From contig JABLXH010000007.1 of assembly GCA_013178155.1 (NCBI GenBank), positions 1 to 64,000 on the forward strand: 64,000 nucleotides of DNA, given 5' to 3'. Within the stretch, counting starts at the first letter, position 1; the number at the start of each line of letters is the position of its first letter. Shown here piece after piece: positions 33,381 through 42,400 of this stretch. The notes beneath the pieces were generated by a model, which searched no databases, had not been told where the DNA came from, and saw nothing but the letters and a program-made list of their open reading frames with translations. This DNA comes from Armatimonadota bacterium (GTDB taxonomy: Bacteria > Armatimonadota > Zipacnadia > Zipacnadales > UBA11051). A program made the position numbers and the translations under genes.

Positions 33381-35312
33381 CTACCTCACCTCGACCTCGT
33401 ACGTCACCTGGCCGTCAGCGCCCGGGGCGCCGCCCATACGGGTCAGCATGATGAGCAGATGCCCCGTCGCCGGATCCTCCACGAAGCCCCAGTTCGAGAG
33501 TTGCAGGTCCGAGCCGTCCTGGGGGCCACGGTCGTCAATGATCGTCACCGTCTCGCGCTTCAGGCCCAGCCGCTCCTCATCCAGCTCGGCCACGACCAGC
33601 GGGTAGCGCGGCGATCCGGCCCGTGGGCGGACGCGGCTGATGTTGCCGATCCAGTAGGCCTTGCCGGTCCGCGAGCTGCGGAAGAAGCTGCTAAGCGAGG
33701 TAGGCGACCAGAAGGGCCTGCCGTCACTGAAGGTCAGGGGCTCGGGTTGCGACCAGGTGCGGCCGTAATCGGTGGACAGCGTCTTCCACTTCCAGCATGG
33801 CACCCGTCCCGTCCGGTCACCCTCGTTGCCGCCCCGGATCGCCATGAAGATATGGCCGGGCTTGTCGCGCAGTTCCACCACCGCACACTCGCTCAGGCCC
33901 CCGGTGGACAGCTCCGGTGCCACGGCGATGGGGTCGGTAGCCTCCCAGGCCACATCGCCTCTCGCCTCGTCCCATCGCCCCAGCAGACAGAAGACGTTGC
34001 TGTAAGTGGACGTGCCCCTGGGGTTGTAGTACTCGCCTTTCTCGTCCAGCGGCGCGTAGTAGCAGGGCAGCAGAATGTCGCCATTGGTCAGGCGGAGCAT
34101 CGCCGGGGGGAGAGTGGCGAAGCAGAAGCTGTTCTTGCCGATCCAGGTGTAACGTGTGGGGTGGATCGCCGAGTATTCCGCGCCCTGCTGGATCAGCGGC
34201 CGCTCGGTGTCCCAGGTGACCCCACCGTCCGTGGACAGGCAGTACCAGAGCTTGTAGTCCATGTAGCCGTAGATGGTGTCGTCAATGCCCCGGGTCAGGA
34301 GCTGCATGGCCACGCAGCGGCGGTCATCGAGCTTGAGGGGGAAGGTAAAGCGGTAGACGTTCTGGATGCTCGGGCCGCCGTCGGCGTACCGATACTCAGG
34401 CACCTCGATCTTCTCCGGCTTGCCGGCGCACCACACCTGCCAGCGCTGCATTTCCTGCGGATAGGCGGCGTAGTAGCGATCGGCGCCATTGTGTCGCGCC
34501 ACCAGCCGAATGCCAGGATAGAGAGGATGGTCGAAGGCGAGGGACGGGTCTACTCCCTCGTCGGCGCCGGGACGTAGCGCGCTCACCGGTTCGCGGTCGG
34601 CGCGCGGGGACCAGCCGCCCTCGCCCGGCGCGAAGCCGCCTGCGTCGGTGAAGGCGACGTAGTCCCACTGGCAGCGCCACGTACCGCTCTGCCCCTGGGT
34701 GATGGGGCCGAGGATGAACCACGACGGGCTCTCGCAGGCCAGGGTCCGCACCGGCACCGGTCCCAGGCGCAGCCGGGAGCCGATGTAGACCCGCGCCTGC
34801 CGATCCTGAACCGTAAGACGGATGGCGTGGAAGCGGTCGCTCAGGTCCACGGCGATCGGCGGCTCCCGGCCGCCGCCGTTCAGCAGGATGAGTTGCTGCC
34901 TGCCCGCATCATAGCAGAGGGACAACAGGCCGTATTGGCCCTCCTTCTCGGCGCGCCAGCCAACGTAGATAACGGCCTCATACTGCGGGGAGGGGGCGAC
35001 GCCGGAGACGTGCCGAAAGCCCGTCTCCAGGCTCCAGTTGGTGTGGTCGGTGATGTCGACGCCGGTGTCCCACATGAAGGCGCCGGCCTCGCGAATCGTC
35101 CCGTCTTGCACACGGCACTCCAGCGCCCCACCTTCCAGACTCCAACCCGTGGCGGCACCCGGCGTCATGGCCGGCATGCTCCACATGAAGGGGCTGTGGT
35201 AAACGTCCGTGGGGTCGTTGCCGAAGGTCTCGGTGAAGCGAGAGGCCACGCTTACACCTCCGGCAAACAGAGAGATCAGGCAGGCCAGGAGTGCTGTCCG
35301 TTCAGGTCCCAA
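33381..35312 (-). CDS. Secreted sialidase-fold (BNR) protein with N-terminal sandwich domain
   Basis: A 643-aa exported protein; the start is TTG 35312, just after the TAG of the upstream gene, with AGGT beside it. The signal (TALLACLISLFAGGVSVA) is followed by a ~200-residue lectin-like sandwich (FTETFGNDPTDVYHSP to WDYVAFTDAGGF). A six-bladed propeller then carries Asp-boxes STDGGVTWDTE and STDYGRTWSQPE and a RIP-like start near LVARHNGADRYY. The arginine triad of true sialidases cannot be identified with certainty. It probably binds or cleaves an extracellular glycan. It lies 3 nt after the beta-helix gene, so the pair is one transcript. Confidence 0.8.
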   Translation of the reverse strand: MGPERTALLACLISLFAGGVSVASRFTETFGNDPTDVYHSPFMWSMPAMTPGAATGWSLEGGALECRVQDGTIREAGAFMWDTGVDITDHTNWSLETGFRHVSGVAPSPQYEAVIYVGWRAEKEGQYGLLSLCYDAGRQQLILLNGGGREPPIAVDLSDRFHAIRLTVQDRQARVYIGSRLRLGPVPVRTLACESPSWFILGPITQGQSGTWRCQWDYVAFTDAGGFAPGEGGWSPRADREPVSALRPGADEGVDPSLAFDHPLYPGIRLVARHNGADRYYAAYPQEMQRWQVWCAGKPEKIEVPEYRYADGGPSIQNVYRFTFPLKLDDRRCVAMQLLTRGIDDTIYGYMDYKLWYCLSTDGGVTWDTERPLIQQGAEYSAIHPTRYTWIGKNSFCFATLPPAMLRLTNGDILLPCYYAPLDEKGEYYNPRGTSTYSNVFCLLGRWDEARGDVAWEATDPIAVAPELSTGGLSECAVVELRDKPGHIFMAIRGGNEGDRTGRVPCWKWKTLSTDYGRTWSQPEPLTFSDGRPFWSPTSLSSFFRSSRTGKAYWIGNISRVRPRAGSPRYPLVVAELDEERLGLKRETVTIIDDRGPQDGSDLQLSNWGFVEDPATGHLLIMLTRMGGAPGADGQVTYEVEVR

Positions 35313-35315
35313 TAC

Positions 35316-36638
35316 CTAGCCTCCCGCCTGGGGCGGGAGCGCGATGGGCCCGCCCTCCGGGTGTATCTCGATCCCGCCTTCGCGCTGAAGGTCCTCAAGT
35401 GCGATCGTCCCCTGGTCTCGGGTAATCAGTATCAGGTCGGCGGTCCGGGCGTGTTGGATGCTTACCCGGGCCTGTCCCTGGGCGGTGATCTGTCCCTTCA
35501 CCGGGTCACCCTCCGCGAAGCGCCCGATCGAGACGTTGCGCAGCAGCAGCTCAACGGGTGCGTCGGACCCGGGCTGCCCCACGTCCACGGTTGTGGCGGT
35601 GGTGGCCGCATTGTACGTTCCCTCGTCCCCGATGACCTGGCACTTCCCGTCGAAGACCATCAGTTCGCAGATCAGGGTCTGGCCGGAGATAGTCACATCG
35701 GTCTCCGGCCCGGACAAGTAAACCCCCCAGCAGAAAACGTTCACTGGCTCGCCGAGGGTCCTGAAAGTCACGTTGCCGACCGTGAGTGACTGGTTCCGCG
35801 CCTCCCCTGGCCAGGGCGTGGGCAGGCGATAGCTGCCCTTGAGGTTCCAGCCCAGGATGGACGCGATAAGCCACGGGCAGCGCCGCAGGGTGAGGGTCAC
35901 GGTGGGGCCGGTGTTGGTGATGCCGCTGGCGAAGAGGAACCAGTGCGGGACGCGAGTGTTCACCAGCTCCAGGCGGAACTCGGCGCCGGGGACGTTGCTG
36001 GCGTCGTACACCTGCGTGAGTGGCGTGTCGTTGGGAAGGTCCAACACCGCGTCGACGGGCCCCGCGTTGGCGTTGGCGGTTAGCGAGACCGAGTACTCAC
36101 TATCCTCGATGACCACGTCGCCACGGCCGGTCATGATGATCGTGTCGGGGTAGGGGCCGGCGATCAGCCGTCGTGCCCGGAGCCTGCCGACCTCCGGGCC
36201 GCTGCCGAAAGTGATGCCGTAGCAGTACCGGACAGCGGTGTCGGTCGCCTCCCAGTCACCGTTGGTCAGCTCGATGTTGGCCTGCCGCACGCGGCCATCG
36301 CGGAGGCTCCCGCCGATGGTGGCGTCGTGGGTAACAAGCTTGCCGCCTTCCCAGCGCCAGTTGTAGTGCCGGGAGTACTCGCCCGCCAGCTCCACCTGGG
36401 CGTTCTCGATGACAAGAGTGCCACCTTTATGCAGGATGACGCTGCCCACGACCCGGTAGGCGGCGTCGCGCCACTCCACCCGGTCCCGGATGTGGACATC
36501 GCCGGTGATCTCGCGCAATGGCTGGGTAGCTCCGGGCAGTGTCTCCTCAGCCCGGCATGGCCGGCCCGCAGACAGGCCGGCCATGCTCAGGCTCGCCACG
36601 ACAATGAGCGCTGGGCGCTCGCAGCCCATGCCCCGCAA
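35316..36638 (-). CDS. Secreted right-handed beta-helix-like protein
   Basis: A 440-aa exported protein. The start is probably TTG 36638, because AGGAGG lies 5 nt upstream; ATG 36629 is an alternative. After a signal (ALIVVASLSMAGLSAG) the chain is almost all short beta-strands: VILHKGGTLVIENAQVEL, GKLVTHDATIGGSL, GDVVIEDSEYSVSL, PTVTLTLRRCPW, TDVTISGQTLICELMVFDG and TIALEDLQREGGIEI. This pattern fits a parallel beta-helix such as those of polysaccharide lyases or bacterial surface proteins. No catalytic site is evident. It is paired, with a 3-nt gap, with the BNR protein downstream. Confidence 0.65.
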   Translation of the reverse strand: MRGMGCERPALIVVASLSMAGLSAGRPCRAEETLPGATQPLREITGDVHIRDRVEWRDAAYRVVGSVILHKGGTLVIENAQVELAGEYSRHYNWRWEGGKLVTHDATIGGSLRDGRVRQANIELTNGDWEATDTAVRYCYGITFGSGPEVGRLRARRLIAGPYPDTIIMTGRGDVVIEDSEYSVSLTANANAGPVDAVLDLPNDTPLTQVYDASNVPGAEFRLELVNTRVPHWFLFASGITNTGPTVTLTLRRCPWLIASILGWNLKGSYRLPTPWPGEARNQSLTVGNVTFRTLGEPVNVFCWGVYLSGPETDVTISGQTLICELMVFDGKCQVIGDEGTYNAATTATTVDVGQPGSDAPVELLLRNVSIGRFAEGDPVKGQITAQGQARVSIQHARTADLILITRDQGTIALEDLQREGGIEIHPEGGPIALPPQAGG

Positions 36639-36647
36639 CTGCTCCTC

Positions 36648-37346
36648 CTATTCCGGCTTACGCGCCGCCTTTCCCTTCTCGATGGCGGCCGCGAAGCCCG
36701 AGGACTTGCTGGTAATTTCCACCTTCTCCATCTTGTCGCCCTTCTCCAACTGCTCGGCGACGGCCATGCCGTCAATGACCTTGCCGAAGACCGAGTGCTT
36801 CATGTCCAGGTGGCCGGTAGCCTCAGGCCCACCCAGGCAGATAAAGAATTGGCTGCCGCCGCTGTCAGGGGCGGCCGTCTTGGCCATGGACAGCATCCCC
36901 TTGTCATGCTTGAGCTCCTCGGTGACCTCGTCGGGGATGGTGAACCCCGGGCCGCCAGAGCCATCGCCCTTCGGGTCGCCGCCCTGGGCGCAGAAACCGG
37001 GCTCGATGCGGTGGAATGTCAGGCCGTTGTAGAAGCCATCCTGCACCAGGGCCAGGAAGCTGCCTGCGGTGATGGGAACGATCTTGTCATAGATCTCGCA
37101 CGTGATGACACCCTTGGGCGTGGTGATCTTGACGATCGTCTTGTCTTCCTCTCCGGGCTTGGTGGCCGCTTCTGCGGCTGGCTGCTCAGCGGCCGAGGGC
37201 TCCGGCTTGAGACTCTCATCACCTGTTGGCGGTAACGCCTGACTCGAGGCCTCCGTCGAGGGCGGCGGCGCCTTGGGGCCGCAACCCACCAGCCCAAGCA
37301 GGAGAGCGAAGACCAGCGCAACGAGGACAGCAGAAGACCTGGACAT
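36648..37346 (-). CDS. Cyclophilin-type peptidyl-prolyl isomerase, lipoprotein
   Basis: A 232-aa lipoprotein: signal MSRSSAVLVALVFALLLGLVGC has a lipobox with Cys22. A Pro/Glu/Ala-rich linker (about 23-68) precedes a bacterial cyclophilin domain with YNGLTFHRIEPGF (catalytic Arg113), QGGDPKGDGSGGPGF, SQFFIC, and HSVFGKVIDGMAV. It isomerises proline peptide bonds during folding of exported proteins in the periplasm or at a membrane face. GGAGGT lies upstream of ATG 37346. It sits 9 nt upstream of the beta-helix gene, so it could help fold the secreted products of that run. Confidence 0.93.
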   Translation of the reverse strand: MSRSSAVLVALVFALLLGLVGCGPKAPPPSTEASSQALPPTGDESLKPEPSAAEQPAAEAATKPGEEDKTIVKITTPKGVITCEIYDKIVPITAGSFLALVQDGFYNGLTFHRIEPGFCAQGGDPKGDGSGGPGFTIPDEVTEELKHDKGMLSMAKTAAPDSGGSQFFICLGGPEATGHLDMKHSVFGKVIDGMAVAEQLEKGDKMEKVEITSKSSGFAAAIEKGKAARKPE

Positions 37347-37445
37347 ACTTGGTACCTCCCAGAGTTGGGCGGCCCTGCATTGGGTCGCCTCCCCCCCATG
37401 AAACATGACTGCTGGCCGGGCGTCAAGGCCGACGCGTGAGTCGGC

Positions 37446-37922
37446 CTACAGCTTCCGGGCGTACATCACGTAGTTGATGAGGGGCTCAAAGCCGTTTTTC
37501 TCATACACTCGTCGGGCTGGCGCATGGCCCTCATTCAGGCCCGTACCCACGCAAGCATACTCCATGCCGGCTTCGCGAAAGAGCTCCAGCACCCGCGCCA
37601 CCTGCAGGGTACCGATGCCACGGCCACGGGCGGCCAGAGCCACCCCGTTGTAGTGAATGGTGCCCACCTTGCGCGCGCTGGTCATCTGGTAGCTGACGAA
37701 CCCCAGGATGACACCGTCCTCCTCGGTGACGAGTACGTTGTCCATCTCGTCCCACAGACGACTCATGACTTTGGGAACCAGCCAGCGGTCCCACGCTTCG
37801 CCACCCACGGCACCGTATTTCTCCTCCAGGGCAAAGTCCGAGCCGATGGCCCATATCTCCTGGACGATCTCCTGGATGCGCGGCATGTCAGACAGAGTGG
37901 CAGGACGGATGCTCAGCGGCAC
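37446..37922 (-). CDS. GNAT family N-acetyltransferase
   Basis: A 158-aa GNAT-fold protein. The acetyl-CoA-binding motif A is VALAARGRGIGTLQVARVLELFREAG (R/Q-x-x-G-x-G/A as RGRGIG), followed by CVGTGLNEGHAPARRVYEKNGFEPL, the typical motif B and C-terminal strand. The substrate is unknown. GTG 37922 is chosen because GGAGGTGA lies about 7 nt upstream; the longer start TTG 37937 would run through this site. It is divergent from the GH99-like gene. Confidence 0.88.
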   Translation of the reverse strand: MPLSIRPATLSDMPRIQEIVQEIWAIGSDFALEEKYGAVGGEAWDRWLVPKVMSRLWDEMDNVLVTEEDGVILGFVSYQMTSARKVGTIHYNGVALAARGRGIGTLQVARVLELFREAGMEYACVGTGLNEGHAPARRVYEKNGFEPLINYVMYARKL

Positions 37923-38023
37923 GGTAGTCACCTCCAAAGCGGCGGCAGCACCAGGGCGATGCGTTGGTCCGGGCCCGCGGGCGAGGGGCCGCTTCGCCGT
38001 GGCTTCCCGCCCGGCCCTGCCTG

Positions 38024-38032
38024 TGATATACT
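38024..38032 (+). promoter_or_regulatory. Extended -10 element before the GH99-like gene
   Basis: TGATATACT (TGn followed by TATACT at 38027-38032) matches an extended -10 box. A weak TTCCCG at 38004-38009 is the only -35 candidate. Transcription would begin near 38039, which is where conserved-looking codons of the GH99-like frame already start. Confidence 0.4.
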
Positions 38033-38089
38033 TCCCTTGCAGTCTACATCCCTTCGTGGCACTGGTACTGCGTCAAGGCCAACCCGGCG

Positions 38090-39481
38090 GTGCTGCACCC
38101 CCTGCTGGGCTACTACCGCCAGAGCGACCGCGAGACCGCCGACTGGCACATCAAGTGGGCCCTGGAGCATGGCGTGTCCTTCTTCGCCTTCGACTACTAC
38201 TCCCAGGGCGGGTCGCAGATGCTGGAGGACGCCCTGGATGTCTTGCTTCGCTCGCGCTTCACCAGCCAGTTCCGCTTCTGTCTGACCTGGTGCAATGAGG
38301 GTCCGCCGGACCGCATGACCGCAGAGGAGCTGGACCGCTTTGGCGACCTGGTGATTGCCAGGTACCTGAAGCACCCGTCCTACCTGCGCCTCAATGGCAA
38401 GCCGGTGGTCATGTTGCTCAACGGCTACAACTTCGTCGCCGGTTTGGGGGTGGAGGGAGCGCGGGAGGCGTTCGCGGCGCTTGAAGCAAAGTGCGTGGCG
38501 GCCGGCCTGCCCGGCATGCACCTCGTTTTTGGGCACGGCGGCATCCAGAACGCCCAGGCCCTGGACGACTCGCGGGCGGCCGGAGTGCAGGCCTTCAGCC
38601 TGTACAACTTCCCCTATATCGGCACCTCGTTCACCGGTCCGGGGCAGCCGGGCGCGGAGGCTCCCTACGCCGATCTGGTGGTGCGCGGCGAGGAGCTGTG
38701 GCAGCACTGGCGCAACGTCACCGGCGGCAACTTCTGGCCCACGGTCATGCCCGGCTGGGACCGCCGCCCGTGGACCAAGGACCAGGATCTCGTCCGCACC
38801 GGCAGCACCCCCGCGCTGTTCGCGCAGGCACTGCGTGCGGCTCGCCAGCATGTGAACAGAGATCGCATCGTGATGATCGAGGCGTGGAACGAGTGGGGAG
38901 AGGGCTCGGTGCTGGAGCCCAGTGTGGAGCACGGCTTTGCCTATCTGGACCAGGTACGTCAGGTTTTCTGCCCGGGAGCCGGCCCGCACCGGGACCTCAG
39001 CCCGGCGACGACAGGCCAGCGTGCGCCGGTCTTCGACTTCGAGCTTCCGGCCGTGGACACTTGGCGCTTCTCCCGCAGCCTCGAGGGCTGGGAGCGCGCC
39101 AACACGACGGAGCCGGCTGTTACCGCGGGGGCACTGGTGGTGACGAGCACCACCGCCGACCCGGCCCTGCTGAGCCCGCCCACGTATCTGCGATGCGCGG
39201 AGTACTCGCGCGTGTCCATCCGTCTGCGGGCCGCGGTGCCAGCCGACAGCGCGGCGACCACGGCAACCGGCCAGTTCTTCTGGTCCACAGTGGAGCGGGC
39301 CACCACCGACGCCACCGGCGTCAAGTTCGCGGTGGCGCTTGACGGTCAATGGCACCAGTACGTTCTGGAGCTATCCGGAGTACCGACGTGGGCAGGCACA
39401 ACCGACCGCGTACGCCTGGACCCTGTGGACCTGTCGGGCGTCACGGTGATGGTGGACGAGGTGCGACTGCTCCGGCGCTGA
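38090..39481 (+). CDS. GH99/WbsX-like glycan-active protein with atypical or lost start
   Basis: A 463-aa protein when started at GTG 38090. The core resembles GH99-like/WbsX proteins: HPLLGYYRQSD, DWHIKWALEHGVSFFAFDYYSQGG, FRFCLTWCNEG, HPSYLRLNGKPVVMLLNGYNF and IVMIEAWNEWGEGSVLEP, the last two holding the likely catalytic acids. The final ~150 residues are a beta-sandwich resembling a carbohydrate-binding domain. The frame stays open upstream to a TGA at 38024 and encodes VYIPSWHWYCVKANPA, which fits the conserved N-terminal strand of this family, yet there is no ATG, GTG or TTG in frame before 38090. Either a non-standard start is used or the 5' end, perhaps with a signal peptide, was lost. 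Confidence 0.7.
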   Translation: MLHPLLGYYRQSDRETADWHIKWALEHGVSFFAFDYYSQGGSQMLEDALDVLLRSRFTSQFRFCLTWCNEGPPDRMTAEELDRFGDLVIARYLKHPSYLRLNGKPVVMLLNGYNFVAGLGVEGAREAFAALEAKCVAAGLPGMHLVFGHGGIQNAQALDDSRAAGVQAFSLYNFPYIGTSFTGPGQPGAEAPYADLVVRGEELWQHWRNVTGGNFWPTVMPGWDRRPWTKDQDLVRTGSTPALFAQALRAARQHVNRDRIVMIEAWNEWGEGSVLEPSVEHGFAYLDQVRQVFCPGAGPHRDLSPATTGQRAPVFDFELPAVDTWRFSRSLEGWERANTTEPAVTAGALVVTSTTADPALLSPPTYLRCAEYSRVSIRLRAAVPADSAATTATGQFFWSTVERATTDATGVKFAVALDGQWHQYVLELSGVPTWAGTTDRVRLDPVDLSGVTVMVDEVRLLRR

Positions 39482-39491
39482 CTCCACAGGG

Positions 39492-42400
39492 CTAGGGCTC
39501 CAGCTCCAGCCCCACAAGGCGGCTGTCGGTGGTGGCGACGCCGATTTCGGCGCGGCCATCGCCGGTGAAGTCTTCCACCAGCAAGCCGGTCACATCCGCT
39601 CCCACATTGGCTGTGGCGATTGCCTGCCCGGCCGCATTCAGCACCCAGACGCTCCCCTCAGCCCCGCCGGCGACGATCTCCGGCGTCCCATCGCCCTGCA
39701 AGTCGGCAACCTTGAGGTCGAGCACTGCATTGCCGAGGTTGGCACGCCAGAGCGTCTGGCCCGTGGCGTTCAGGGCCAGGACGTGGTAGTTGCGGCTGGC
39801 CACGAGCAACTCCAGCGTCCCGTCACCGTCCAGATCGTGCATGACCGTGGCCGTCACTTCCGCCCCCAGGTCCAGGTCCCAGGCTCTGTCAATGCCAAAG
39901 GTCTGGCAGCGCACCCCGCCGATGCGTGACCCGGCCACCAGTTCCGGCTTTCCGTCGCCGTCCATGTCGCCGGCGGCCACCGTCATGGCGGCCGCGTGAT
40001 AGCCAACGCTGACACTGCCCAGAGCCCGCCCATCTCCGGAGAAGAGGTTGGCATCGTTGTACGTCGTGCCCACCAGGACGGCCTTCTGCGCCTCACCTGG
40101 AATCGTCACGGTAGCAATCGAGGTCGGCTGGTGCGCCCAGTTCAGCCTGCCCCACCTGAGTTGCCCATTGCTATCGAACACGTAGACGAACCAGTTGCCG
40201 GAGCCGGCAATGACCTCGCCTTTGCCGTCGCCATCCAGGTCCTCACACTTGACCACGCGGAGCAGGCCCTGTTGGGGCTCGACCTCGGGGGCGTAAGCGT
40301 CCCTGGGGCACTGCGCTTGCCACAGCGGGTTGCCATCAGCATCGTAACAGAACAGGCCAGTCCCCGCGCTCACGACGACCTCCGGCTGGCCATCTCCATT
40401 GAGGTCCGAGGCATCGAGCGCCAGGGCTGGAGCGGGCAACCCGACCTCCCAGACCAGACGCCGCGGGCCACCCAGGAGCAGCAGTCGGCTCCCGGAGGCC
40501 ACGGCCGCGTAGCGGCGTTCGGGGCGAAGGCCAGGGAGGGAGCGCATCTCCGTCACCGGGTGCCGAACACGCGCGACCACTGCGCGTGGCTCCACGGGCA
40601 CCGGGAAGACCTCAAAGGACCGGATGGCCGTGCGCATCTGTCTGAACCTGGTAATCAGGAGGCGCAGTCGCATCGTCTGGACGGGCGCGAAGGTATGCAC
40701 CCATTCGGCAGTATCAACCCCCTCGATGCTGTCATCCAGCGAGACCCATCGCTCGCCGTCCCAGCGCTGCAGGTCCTGGCCATCGAGGGCCGGGGCATAG
40801 GGGAGGCTGTAGTACGAGATGCGGACCTGGCTGATGGTCTGCGGGGTGTCCCAGACCACGCCAATGTCCTTGGGCAGGTCATTGGCATGGGGGGCGGTGC
40901 TGGGGACGGCGCTGTAAGTCTCCGGGTCACCGTCCATGGCGCGCCCGGGATCGGACCCGGCGCTCCCCAGGCTCCAGCAGGCCGCCCTGCCCGTGCGGGC
41001 GAGGTCCGCGATCGGCTCTGTCCGCTCCGGCGGAGCGCCGACCGGCATGTGCACGGTCTGCCGCACGCGTTCGGCCAGGTCATAGCTTCCCAGGATGCGC
41101 AGTCCGTCGGTGTTGCCTGGCCGCTGCGCCAAGGCAGCCACGCGTCCCTGATGGGCAGCCAGGCAACTTTGCCACTGAGCCATCAGGCCCGGTACTGCCG
41201 GTGCCTGCAGCGCCGAGGAGAAGGCCAGTTGGTGCAGGCCGGCCGGCGTCTCCACTGTGCCCAGACCGTCCTCCCAGCGCAGGCGAACCCTCTTGCCATC
41301 CAAGGTGGCCACCTTGCCGGGGGCCATCAGCAGGCTCAGCCGTGTGCGCCGCGACGCCTCGATGGTCGCCCGTCCAGCCGCCAGGTCGGCAACGATGTTG
41401 ACCGGCTCAGAACTGGCAAACCAGACGGCATCAGGAGCGACCGACGTCCCTGCGGCCAGCGTAAAGCCCGTCGAGGTGATCGCGAACATCGCGGCTTCCA
41501 CGGCCGGGAAGCCATCGTCGCCGCGGCGCAGTCCCGCGTAGATCACGTCGCGGCCGTCATGCACCAGAGCACTGGCGGGCCCGGCCTGGGCCACCTGGAC
41601 CGGGAAATCATCGGGGCCGTCAGGCGAGTAGAACAAGTTGATGAAGCAGGTACGTCCTCCTGCCGCCAGCGTCGCGGGCACCGCCTGGACGATGGCGTGT
41701 CGGTCAGCAGCCGGCGGGTTGGTGGCGGTGCGACGCAGGGTGGCCCCACTGGCGTTCAGCAGGGCGAAACGCGCTCCCGGCTGGGTGGCCAACACCCGGT
41801 CGGGCTGTACGGACACCTCTCCGAGAGTGCGAAAGACGAGCTGCAGGCCGTAGTCGCCCGCCTCGCGGGCCTCCACTTCGTCCAGACACAAGAAGTAGGA
41901 CCGCTGGCGGTTCCAGACGATGTTACGGCGCCAGTCCAGACCGTTGTAGTCGGTGAGTTGCGTCTGGCATAGCGCGAGGCCCTGGGGCGTCCCGTTGCCC
42001 CCATGGGCATGTCCCAGGTCCACGCGGTGCTCCAGGGTAGCGAAGCGGGGCACCGGCGCGAAAAGCCCGTTGCGGAAGACGGCCAACGTGTTGTGCTCCA
42101 GAACATCTGGCACAAAGTAGCCATTGTCGAAAAGCAGCGTCCGACCGTTGTCCGTGTAACAGACAAGTGCATTCCCATCGGGGTGGGCGTGGTACCCGTG
42201 GGAGATGCCATCAAGCAGCAGATACGGGTCATCGGCCGAGAAGCTGTCGCGGAAGGAAATCTTGTCAAAGCATCGCTCGTAAGGAGGCAGGGCTTGCTGG
42301 TCCAGAAGCCGGTCGGCGGCCGTGCCGGAAGCCAGAGCCGCCGACGCCTGATCGTAGATCCAGCGGTCCAGCGGCTGCACCTTGATCCCCAGCATGTCTA

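Noticed and set aside
39996-41972. Long plus-strand open frame of 658 codons
   Set aside because: It lies opposite the lyase fusion gene, shows low-complexity Arg/Gly/His composition and has no ribosome-binding site.
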